A stretch of 64,000 bases of DNA from Lepidonotus clava (Eukaryota; Annelida; Polychaeta; Phyllodocida; Polynoidae): NCBI GenBank assembly GCA_936440205.1, contig OW387148.1, forward strand, positions 2,666,001 to 2,730,000, written 5' to 3'. The notes under the pieces were generated by a model. That model saw nothing but the letters and a program-made list of their open reading frames with translations, was not told where the DNA came from and ran no database searches. Positions 49,771-60,670 of the stretch are shown piece after piece. The position numbers and the translations under genes are program-made. The stretch's first letter is position 1, and each line of letters begins with the position of its first letter.

Positions 49771-52555
49771 CCCTAAGTGGTCTCATTAGATGGCCTATTC
49801 GATAAGCTACATGGGATTTGTATATGCGGATTATCGTTGCCCATCATTCAATTGGGCGGGGACTGACTTGGCCGATACGGCCAGGAATAATATAAGATAC
49901 AAGAAGAGACAAATGCTACTGTATCAGATTCCTACAGTAAGTAGCTAAAGATGAGGGAAACACCAATTTGTATTTGGATTCGCACTGCAAATGACAATCC
50001 TTGTCTTTCTTAAGCGATATTGCAGTCTGAAAGTAACTTGTAGAAATGACCGACACTGTAGTGCTAATCTTATGGATATTGACCTACGGCTGACAGTCGA
50101 TGGGGTATTCATTTGTAACTTGAAAAGCACAGTACAGAGCTCTCACAAAGAGCGCATTCTACAGCAAAAGGTTAGGTTACTGATACTGGCCAGGCTCACC
50201 TTTCTTTGATCGCCGGCTAAATGGCCCACTTTCCCTATACTATTGACAGGTAGTCTGACATAGGCGCCCAATTCATGTATTGCTAACGATGTCTTTATTG
50301 CCTGACAGAAATCCACTCTGAGCTTTGACTTATCATGTGTTCATGGCTCCCTTAAAGTCCTCCTATCAATAATGATATCATTTATCAAGTGCTTAGATAA
50401 AAGTAACGTTGGGAAAATGAACTATAGTTATACCTTCGTTCATCTGGGGAGTCAAACTTATCTGCTATTTTTGAGTAATGTCATTGTCTTACGGCCTAGG
50501 GCAACCTAAATGTCCTATCACTGTTAAGCTTCAATTGATAAGAAATACGTCTTAGCAGAGGTTTTCTATATACCCAAAAATAGGGTCATTCAAGTGTAAA
50601 ACTGAATGAAGATGTAGTTATGAGACTACAATTTCTGCCTGAGGCCTTGCACTTGAATACCTGACACTGCCGAATAGCTGTGCAACCAAAAGTAGCAATT
50701 TAGCTTCCCCGCTCAAAGCTAAAGAATCCACAAAGAAGCACATCGCTGCACTTACGTTTTCTTTATATCTCAGTCCGTATGAAAAGTATAAATGAGGTAC
50801 ATTATCCTCACGTTTTTTAGTTTCTAGTTCTATGTCCATTCGGGAGTTACCCCTCTTTCGTTTCTTGTATCAAAGAAAGTCTATTTTACTCACACGCCTA
50901 TTCATGCAACCCTAAGAGACAGAATTACAAAAACAACCATTTTGTCAGAATGAAAGGAGAGGGAACGGAGTAAACCCTAAATCGATTGTTCGCTTTAACT
51001 TTCCAACGATGGCAGAGATCCTCAGAGATCAAAAGTGAATTCGGTTGTGTTTGTTCCCATATTTTCCAAGGTTCAGTTAGTACATGGAAGTTATCTCAGA
51101 ATTTATTTTAGCGATGAATATTTGGAAACTGTTAAGTTATGGCCTATCAGTTCATACATTTCTGTGTTCGAACTTATTCAAAAGTAAAGATATCACTGTC
51201 TAATATAGATTACAAAGTAATTCTAAGATGCCACACACGTGTTATATTTTGATCATTAGGCCTATAATTTCCCGATATTCTTCATGATTCGATGCTTGGC
51301 CTATACAGTGACTTTAAATGGAAAGACCTTGACTGCCCCTGATTTAAATAAGTAGCAGAGAAAACCCTGACTATATAAGGCAGTCTGCTGCCTTTATCTA
51401 ACAAACTCCCATGTTTGCCTAACATGAAGATGCAACATTTCTATGACGCGGCAACTCTAACGTGATCTTATGCCAAATAGACCTGTGTGCTTCCGACTCT
51501 AAGTGAGAATAATTCTCCTGGCAGCTTTGAAGTCCCTAATGTCCTAATGCGCCACCATTAGGCGACTTTCATAACGTCTACAGACAGCTCGACCGATGCG
51601 CCCTGAATTCAAAAAGAATCTCAGACAATTGTTTGAAACTGTTCTCATTTCACAAGTTGGAATATCAGTCAGAAACATGACTTCCAAGTAATTATTTTCC
51701 AAGGCCAAACGAAATTACGAGAGTTGAAGGACAGGTTTTCTTATAAGAAGGTTCCTAAGAACAACTAAAAACTTGTCTCAGCAGTTATAATTATTGACCT
51801 GTCTTTAATCATTTATCTTAACGGAGCAGCTTTGCACGGGCCCTGCAGTATATTTCGTTGTATAGTGTCATTGACGGGTTGATCAGTGGGTAGTTTCAGG
51901 TATGAACCATGCACATGAAACGTCGGATACTGGCATAGATCGAGCAGTGTCAAACAGCCTACAGGTTTAACACCTGGTTAGTGCACTAAGCCTATCCCAC
52001 TAACCATCAAAATTAGATTCCCTAAGAAAATTTAATATTGCTACAAATGTCTACAATTTTTAAAACCATATTAATTCATCTTATATAAATTCAACAAAGC
52101 CAATTGTGTATATCATAAGATCCCAAATCAGCTTTTAAAAGTTCTCTAACAAATGTAATAACCGTTCTCCCATAGGGGAAATCCACATGTCAATATCATG
52201 CTCATAGAGTCCTACCTCTGATTGCCATGGGCACACCTTTTTGACGGTTAACCACCCTTTACAGGATTTTAGAATATTGTAAGCATAACCTGAGAAGAGA
52301 GATATTTGTGAGTTTTGCAAACCCCAGTCACAACGCGTATGTGGTGCTTTATTGCATAAAAGTCCAAACCTACTGATATTCCCAACTTGGGAATTGATTA
52401 TAATAGGACTGCTGCTGCAAATAGATTAAAGCAATATAATATATATTATATATATACACTGTTCTGTTCATAGCTTGTAGTTGTATTCAATATGGTATAA
52501 GTGATTTAGGCAAATTGAATTAAACCAATTAAGTAATGCCCTTCAGCTGTCCCCA
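49771..52555. other. AT-rich DNA, no gene seen
   Basis: No repeat, RNA or coding signal recognised. Confidence 0.45.
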
Positions 52556-52930
52556 ACCATTGTGCGGCTGGGGAGACAATACAAATGGCGGCTTCCGGTC
52601 GGAGAGGCGCTCTCCGACGTAGTGAGGCGGAAAAGGCCTTCTACTTCCGGGCTTTATGGCGCGGAACAACCGCTTTCGCTGGGAGCCGGCGGTGGTGGCT
52701 CACCCGCCCTGGACGCATACCAAACGGCCAACAGGCCGACCAGCGGCCGGCCCGGCCAATGTGGGAATGGACAGCGCCGGTCAGTTTTGATTACCTTTGG
52801 TCATCAGACGCTTGACCCCTGGAATATGACGGGAGTACCAAAGCGCCACGCCGCGGTAAGGGTGGGACGCTGGGGCCCGGGAAAACAGTATGGAGCCATA
52901 CTGGAGCAATTGAGCCGGTAATGCAAAGCC
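52556..52930 (+). promoter_or_regulatory. CpG-rich promoter-like patch
   Basis: It holds AAATGGCGGC (YY1-like) running into CTTCCGG (ETS-like), a second ACTTCCGG and many CpGs, with AT-rich DNA on both sides. This is the grammar of TATA-less housekeeping promoters. The 119-codon open frame across it has no recognisable protein character. A donor-like GGTAAGG lies at about 52856. Confidence 0.4.
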
Positions 52931-53380
52931 GTGAATAGAATGGCATATCATATGGGGCGTTCTGGGAATGGCGGGAATACAATGGAGAGCATGCTCAGTG
53001 GGTGCAGGAGGGGGGCACAGGGAGCTGGATAACAGCAGAACATCGATTGTCAAATGATATATGTTTGGTGTAAAAATACTCCGGGGTAGAGAGTTACCCC
53101 AGGGTACAATCTGATATGGCCGAACGATTGGTATCAAATGTAAAAGGTTCTCGTCATGCAGTTGGAATAATCTAGTTGGGGCCATGATCCCTCTATAAAG
53201 TCTGCCTTTTGTTAAAAACATGGAACGAAACAGCGGAGTAGGTCTCTAAACTCATAATGACTATCATCTTTAAACTTTCATATCACTGATACAAGTTTAT
53301 GTATACTATCTACTTTGTTCTATTCTGCTATCCTAGAATGGTGAAAATAACTTTTTTTCGGGGCTAAGATCCGGTATATA

Positions 53381-53433
<53 letters not shown>

Positions 53434-54007
53434 TAATACTGCATCAGGGATCGATGCCCGATTGTGCAAACCAATAGTAGCCCTACTCATAAGGTTAAAG
53501 GTCCGTACCCTGGGCCTTAACTAGTACACGCCTCCTTTACTACATGTACCTTATGTATAGACTACATATCGTTGGCCAGACGAGAGAACGTACTTGACAA
53601 AGATACAGAGAAGCTTTTAAAAGAAAGGTTTCAACGAAGTTTCGACTTGAAAAGGTCATGCTAAAGGAAAAGGACTTGTAGTTGCTTTCATTCATGAGTA
53701 GTCTTTCTAACAAAAACTGTAATTTGATCATGGGAACACTACAGACTACCCACAGCCCGATCTTAGACTAAAGGTTATTGTTGTAAGGTCGTTGTATCGT
53801 ACAAACCCTACACAAAAGAGAACCAGGGCCCAACAGGACGTCAGTTTGCATCAGATTAATTATTTCTCTTTATACACGTATATGGAAAATATGTTTTCTT
53901 TTGGAAATCATTAAGAAATACATCTATCAAGAGAGATAGCGCATTGTACTTTTAAAGCAAGAATTATGCGTAAAGTATCAACGCTGACGTATTGGTCTTA
54001 AGTGAAT
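52931..54007. other. No gene seen
   Basis: AT-rich DNA containing the second TA microsatellite. Confidence 0.45.
53384..53429. repeat. TA microsatellite, about 23 units
   Basis: Uninterrupted TA run preceded by a short related stretch (GGTATATATAC). Confidence 0.97.
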
Positions 54008-55747
54008 GGGGCCGTCCATAAATGACGTCATGCTTTTTTTGGCCTTTTTTGACCCCCCCTCCCCCCCTCGTCATGTTTTGTCATGGAACCCTTGACCCCC
54101 CCTCTAAAAATGATGTCATATCGGGGAGACCCCCCCCCCTCAAAGTGTAGCTATGCATATAAGCAATGTACTCTAATTGACATTTCTACTTCTAACTTTG
54201 TTTCATCTAGTAATTTTGACATTTTTTGACAGCAACTATGTCACATGTGGTATAAGTTTTATTTTAGTTTGAAAATTTAACATACTTTCAACCATCTATA
54301 ACAACTGAAAGCTTATCATCAAAGTTTCTTTATCATGCTGATAGATCTGAAATCAGATATTTATTTTATCATATCACGTAAGTCACATGAATTTAATTTT
54401 TTCATGATTTTCTGTGAATTTTGTCCACTGTTAATAAAACATAAACAAACACAAACAATTTTGGGGCTCTTTGCAGAGGGTCCCGATGTCGCATGTCCAA
54501 TTTAAAAAACAGCAATGTTGCATGTCTCTGTCGCTTACTTTTCTCATTGTTGCATGCTTAATTTATGAAATGTGCATGTAGTATGTTGATTTTAAGAAAC
54601 GGCCATGTCGTCATGTCTAATTTAGTGGTCCAGACCCATAATTTTGCATAATACTTGCACAATAAACTCATAATTTCTTTTAATAACACAAAATTAGTAA
54701 AAACCAAAACAAAACGTCAGAGGAGGTGAAATAGAATACAAACAGATTGATGAATGCTTTTGTCAGACCACTGAATATTGTCTCGTATATCTATCTACCA
54801 GGCTTTGCAAGGTGACTTCCCAATTTTTGTATGTAAAAAAAACAAAACAATATGAGACCTATATTAGCCATAGTAAGATAATGCAATATACTTTTTAGGC
54901 TTTGTAGGGAGCATGTCATGCTTTTTTTTATTCAGAAAATGTAACATACATTGCTTTTTGTTTCTAGCACTAACGCTCATTGATTAGTGAACCAAAATGC
55001 CATATAGATCTATTGATTTTAGGCTTAATAGTTTATCAGTATTTCATTGTGTATTATATTTAAATCATCAGGAAGAACATTTAAAAGCTATGATTTATAG
55101 AAAATTGGTTTTACGGTGACTAGAGAACCACATCAAATTGATTTCTTTTTCAATATGATCATTCTTCTTTATTCCATTATACTAGGCACTTAATGATAAC
55201 ATGATATATAAAGACACTCATAAAAATCTTATAAATGCCAAAACATGTGAATAGTAAAATGCTGATTTGTCACATATGGAACCAAAATTTGTATTACGGC
55301 CTAGGGAACATCAAAGGGGTAGACCCCTCCGACTCCCTGTTGTCTTTAAGGGTATTTCTCGTCCTGCAGTGGGACATGAATTGATACGTTGTAACCATCG
55401 CAGAGTGGTGCCAAATTTGTGACGTGACCAATCATGCCGCTGGATTACGTTCAAAAAGAGGAAAACATATCGCCAACTGTCACGTTGTTAGATTAACGTC
55501 GGCGGATGTAAGCTTAACAACACACAGATGAGACAGTCTCTGTTTAGGCCTAAAGGCCTAAAGGGTTTGGGGGGAGGAAAAAATCGAAGTCTTCCCTGTG
55601 ATCTAAGTTTTTTGATTCCCCACTGCAAATTTTGAAACATGATGTCATGCTGGACTTGACCCCCCCTCCCCCCCTTGTCATGTTTGGTCATGGAACCTGG
55701 TACCCCCCCTCCCCCCCTGCTGCATGACGTCATTTGTGGACAGCCCC
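54008..55747. mobile_element. Non-autonomous DNA transposon with inverted ends and direct subterminal repeats
   Basis: The ends GGGGCCGTCCATAAATGACG and the reverse complement of the other end, GGGGCTGTCCACAAATGACG, match at 24 of 26 positions over 54008-54033 and 55722-55747. The flanks are GAAT before and AATC after, consistent with a 2- or 3-bp AT-rich target duplication. A C-rich module containing TCATGTTTTGTCATGGAACC lies inside each end in the same orientation (54051-54091 and 55658-55698, 38 of 41 identical), so the element has inverted tips but direct subterminal repeats. The 1.5-kb interior is AT-rich, with no long open frame and no transposase that I can see. Ends of this GGGC-GTCCA-AAAT-ACGTCA kind are common in invertebrate genomes. 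I suspect an ISL2EU- or Harbinger-type family but cannot confirm it. Confidence 0.75.
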
Positions 55748-56339
55748 AATCCTATAACACATAGACATGTACCATGCCAGAGTTACAACTTTATAATCTA
55801 TGATATATATTTCTGAAGTCTGTACTATATAAGAGGAACCACGAGGGGCGTCCGAAGGTGGCTGTGACCTATTGTGGATCGTCACAAACCAAGGGCGAAG
55901 CCCAAGGGTATATGATCCCACGGGACGAATAGCCACTGCAAAGGTTCTTCTATATTTTATCACCCAAGCAATAATCCAAAATTACGTTGAAAATAGTGAA
56001 AACAATGAACTGTACATATGGCCTGTCAATACCCACCATCCCTGTATGTACTGCTCGTTTACGTTGCGGGTGACCTGATGTAAAATATGCCCATTTCAAT
56101 GTATACAAAAACTAAATCGGTGTACTTTTTGTGTAGCAGACCAGCAAACAATGATGCAAGACAACTGCTTGGAATTTGATTCATCTGTCAATTCCCTTTG
56201 TGTGAACCCTTTTTCATATTTAGTTGTCTTTTAGCTCATACTCAGAGGCTCACTGATTCAGTCTTATTCTACTTTATTCCCTTTTATGCGCTGCTTACAG
56301 CTGCTTACATTATCATGTTTAGTAGATGGATGAGAGGAC

Positions 56340-56930
56340 ACAATGAGGATACAGAATCGTGATCTGAGCATGCCAGTACATACTTTAACACCCTTCTACC
56401 ACCAATGTTACAGAAATGTGCTTTCTCACAAATACTTGTGAGAAAAGGTCTGTGTAAGACCGGACACTTCGAAACAGTTATGTGCACAACGTCGTGTATG
56501 TGACGTCGTGTATACTAGGCAGAGTGTCTATAGGAGGTCACCTACATAAGGTGGGCCAAAGTGATGTTTCATGTACTACTTATAATATGCAAAATATTGC
56601 TTCTTCTATGATATTGTGTATGGAACAAGCATAAAAATACCCATTTCTATATACTACTCGTGGTTCATACACAAAAAAGTCAATTCACCCGATATGTGGT
56701 AAATAGCCATGCGACGTCAAGCATATATAGACAGTGCCATTTATGTGACATTGTATGTTGACAATGAACTAGATACACGACAATGCTAAAATTCCCATTT
56801 CCATACACTACTTACGCGATCATGAATTGTCATGTAAACAAGAAAGTCGGTTCACGCGATATCTTCTCCTACATACGGGAACTTGTTTAGGCGACATTGC
56901 GAGTATAGGCAGCACTGGACACTTAAGTCT
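56340..56930. repeat. Diverged repeat, copy 1 (paralogous to 63390-63960)
   Basis: It contains CCCATTTCTATATACTACT at about 56640 and CCCATTTCCATACACTACTT at about 56793. Each is followed by an AACAA/AAAAA-AGTC-TTCAC-CGATAT stretch and then a TATAGACAGTGCCATTTATG or TATAGGCAGCACTGGAC stretch. The internal period is about 150 bp. Phrases such as CGAAACAGTTATGTG also occur near the start of the second locus. Non-coding. Confidence 0.55.
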
Positions 56931-58800
56931 TAGACATGTGTGAAATAGCGTCTGTTTGTGACTTAAGATAATGATAAGGTTACATAACTATGATGTGATC
57001 CAGTCAGTCTTTACAAGCCTTCTACAGTTACTGCCACCTGCAAGCGCTTAAGCCATAAGGCCCAGTAGTAATATTTATTAAGAGGCGACCATCGCTTATT
57101 TCTGAGCGAAACCTTTATTGATATTTTACTTATTATTTCCATAATGTGTCAGTACTTTTGGACCTTAATTTATAGGCTGAATCACCGCATTAATCTCTCA
57201 TCGACTCTAATATATGTACTAATCGGCCGATGTTTGCAGCCATTCAGGTCAGTGTATAGAATTTCAGCATCGGATACTGAAGAACGATTGGTTAAAACAC
57301 GACGAGCGAAGGCGAAATTGCAATCAAGATTGTGGGGCTTTGCTTTAGAGGTAGAATATCACCAATTCAGCAAGCTCATTGATAGCACACATAAAGTAAG
57401 TGCAAAATCGGAATGTACAATTCTAGCAAGCCGCGAGCCCATTACGATTCTGCAGCATTGAGGTTATCCGACCATCACCAATTTAAGGTGTCAGCACCCT
57501 CTTCTTTCAAAATGTTATCATATAAGGTCTACCAGAATATTAGAATTTGAAAAGATTGTATATAAAGGTCGGCCAAATAGAACATTTATTAGTATTTCTT
57601 TAATAGTCGAAGGGCTTTTACATGCTCACTATTCAGTCGTTTTGTAACAAAAGTATTTTGATAGTACCTGAATGGGAGAGGATTGGAGAGCAACAAGAAG
57701 AAAAAAACTGTGAAATGTGTTTGGAATTCCGAACAAAAACAGTGCAGATTAAGAGAACATCAAGCCTTCCATTTCTCACTCCTCTAACTGATATTTCTGA
57801 AAACTCAGCTAGGTCTGGTATTGATTAAGCTGGCTAGGTGTGACATCAGAAGTGATTTGGCGGGGGACCCGGCTCAGTAGTTGTCAACCCCCTAAGCACT
57901 GTAAGCCCAAGTCTTGCATGCCGCTTTCCATTTGCCAAGCCCCGGTACTAATTGGAAATTGGAGATTTGCTCAGGGGCCAGGCCCAATACGAAATGGGGG
58001 TCACCGGCAGTGGACTGGGGTGCAGAGACATTGCTGGATGGGATATGTATGGGGCAGCGTCACCTTGCTGGGAGGGGTATACCACTGGGGGGTGGGGGTG
58101 GCATGACCCGTCCCCATCCTGCCCCATCCTATCACCACATCGGGCGCATCAGGCTCCTGGGTAGCTGCCCTTACACATTCGGCATGCTTCTAGGCAATGG
58201 TGATAACGTTATATTGCTGTACATATCACAGAATGTTGGTTCTGATAACACTTCTCCTGTGGCATGTTAACTTATCTTGCCATATCTTGAAATCACCTAT
58301 TTCTAAAAAGTATTATACTGAAAAATGTCATGTATGGGGAATAGACAAACGTTGACCACCATGATGGACGGATGGACTATGGTACACAATGTACAATCCA
58401 TAAGCCTTCCGGAAAGGGAGTTATACAGAATACATAGTGCATGCAGTCCTGAAAGGTCCCTGTCAGATGGTTTGCATATTCCTATTAGGCCAAGTGCATA
58501 ATCGGTCATATAAGACGAATTCGAAGCTCAGAACACTTGATGATAACGACGTAAACATAACGTCATTGGACAACGATCAAATAAATTGTGTGACGATCCC
58601 GAGATGGGCATTCATACAATCAAATTTTGAATACACACTATAGTATTTTGATGAACAGTTGATGAGCGATTTAATAATGGATCTACAAAGAATTGGTCTG
58701 GATTAAGGTTGAGTGTAAATGAAGTCATCTCTACCCGCAGTCCAGAGGGTAGATGTAGGAGACACTGAGTGATGACCCTATGCCATGTATCTACCAATCA

Positions 58801-58865
58801 CCACCAGGGGGCACTGAGAGGTGAGCAAAGTATCCATCACGCATGCGCAGATGAAAGCATGCGCA
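58801..58865 (+). promoter_or_regulatory. CTCF-like word with two NRF1-like words
   Basis: CCACCAGGGGGCACT (58801-58815) is an exact core match. GCATGCGCA follows twice, at 58841-58849 and 58857-58865, 16 bp apart. The local sequence is otherwise unremarkable, which makes the cluster stand out. Confidence 0.5.
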
Positions 58866-60209
58866 GTGGCCTACGGGTAGAGCAGGAGAAGAACCAGTAA
58901 AGTCCTATATACTTGTTAACATTGCCGGTAGAAAATATCTGTCCATCCTTCTGAGTTTTTAAGGGTCAACTCCCTGTTAAGCTGTAGGAACACACTCCGG
59001 AATGTGTCAGAGAATGAAGGGTTTACTATTGACATTATACTGAGAGAGCTTATATACCTGTGTGTTAATCTTTAAAGCATGTTGGACAGGACTTTTTGAT
59101 ATTGAACCTTTTGTGAAACGTAATGCCCAGACAGTTTTCAATGAAACAAGTAATCTCATGATTAGTTACTTGCTTTAAGCTTTAAGGAACAACTAACGCT
59201 ACTTTTCTCTCATCGATATTATCCATTCAGTCATTCTAGAAAGACAGTGAATGCTAGAATATTTGACCCAGAAATTAATAAGAATTAATTCATTTTAAGG
59301 TAATGTTGTAGATGCTGCATCGCGATGAATTTTTATATTCCAAAATCTTAGCAGTCCCACAACTTGATGTTACATGTGAGTTGCAATATATCATCGAAAC
59401 ACAATCCCTTCAAATTATAAGCCAATCCCTTCAAAGTAGAAGGCCAATATAAAAGTCCAGCTCGTCATATTACCCACTTTGTCTCGGAAGCTAGCCATCC
59501 GCCGTCTCACGTTTCGTGAGCTCATTGGCTGATGTAAATTCTGGTTACACTAAGATGTCTATCGTGGCCCCGTTTGAGAGATAAATGATATCTAGACTGG
59601 AGATTGTCAATAGTTGGCCTGTCCTTGATGAAGATGGCGGTGTGGGCCGGGGGGAGGTCGTCCCCTCCCCTCCCGCCGCCCCATCCATCCTCCCAGGGGT
59701 GGGGGCCCATTTGTACCCCCTATCAGGACTGATCGGACGGGGACCGCCCCGCAATGACACGACTGCAGCTTAACAGACAAGCTAATTCTGAATTACGTTG
59801 GGGAGAACTGGTGCTATATCATATTATACGGATTTCAGTTATATCATACCCCAATATATAGACCTTCCTTACATGTCGAAGGTTGATATGTTATTCATGT
59901 AGCTGGTATGGTTTTCCATTTGCGAATTCAAATGAATTGTTTCACAAAGTAGGTTACTCATTAATTATGCAGATTAATTCACGATGAATGATATCTTATC
60001 TGGACCTCCGAAAATTTGGTGCAATTCTTTTATCAAGCTAATACTTTAAATGCTTTCAACACAATGTTACATAATGGTTATATGTTACAATGGTCACAAT
60101 ACACACAGTGGATCTGATCTTCTCATAACAAAAATACTTTCAAAGTTCATATATTTCTTGTACATTAAAGCGTCTTAACAAACGTTAAACCAGGAGTTAT
60201 ATTGGGGTA

Positions 60210-60670
60210 GTCGCTGGCCGTTTGGCGGTGCTTATCAAGGGGCGCAGGGGGCAGCAGATGCTTAGCGGGTGGCATCTATTGCCCCCCGTCCGACAGGAGC
60301 CCCGTATCGCAGCCATCCATCAGGGCGCTGATACAGATACCCCGTGAGCAGCTCACTGTAGGCAGGGTGAGCAGCTCGGGGGGAGGGGTCAGACGCCAGG
60401 GTTAACGTCAGGGTCAAATGTTAAGTCCTGGCCGAGGGCTAAGGGGACTGGGACAATGTCAAATTAACCCGGGTATACGTCAATGTAGACCCCGGCTATT
60501 GGGAGGGGATTAATGCCTTATACTGGAGGAACAGGGCCGACTCCCTACTTGTGTATTCTCCATGGTGGGAGTAGGATGACTTATTGAATCAAGGTGTCCC
60601 GGCCGTGAAATGGATCGAGTGGGCGGAAGGCGTAGAGGAGCCGCTAACCTTTTTTGATAATCCGGATTCT
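60210..60670. promoter_or_regulatory. GC-rich patch sharing words with 44930-45400
   Basis: It contains GGTGCTTATCAAGGGG, CGCAGGGGGCAGCAG, and GAGCAGCTC twice (60346 and 60369). No gene is visible. Confidence 0.25.

Noticed and set aside
57144-57461. 105-codon frame as a gene
   Set aside because: AT-rich codons without bias, no splice or start context and no recognised family.
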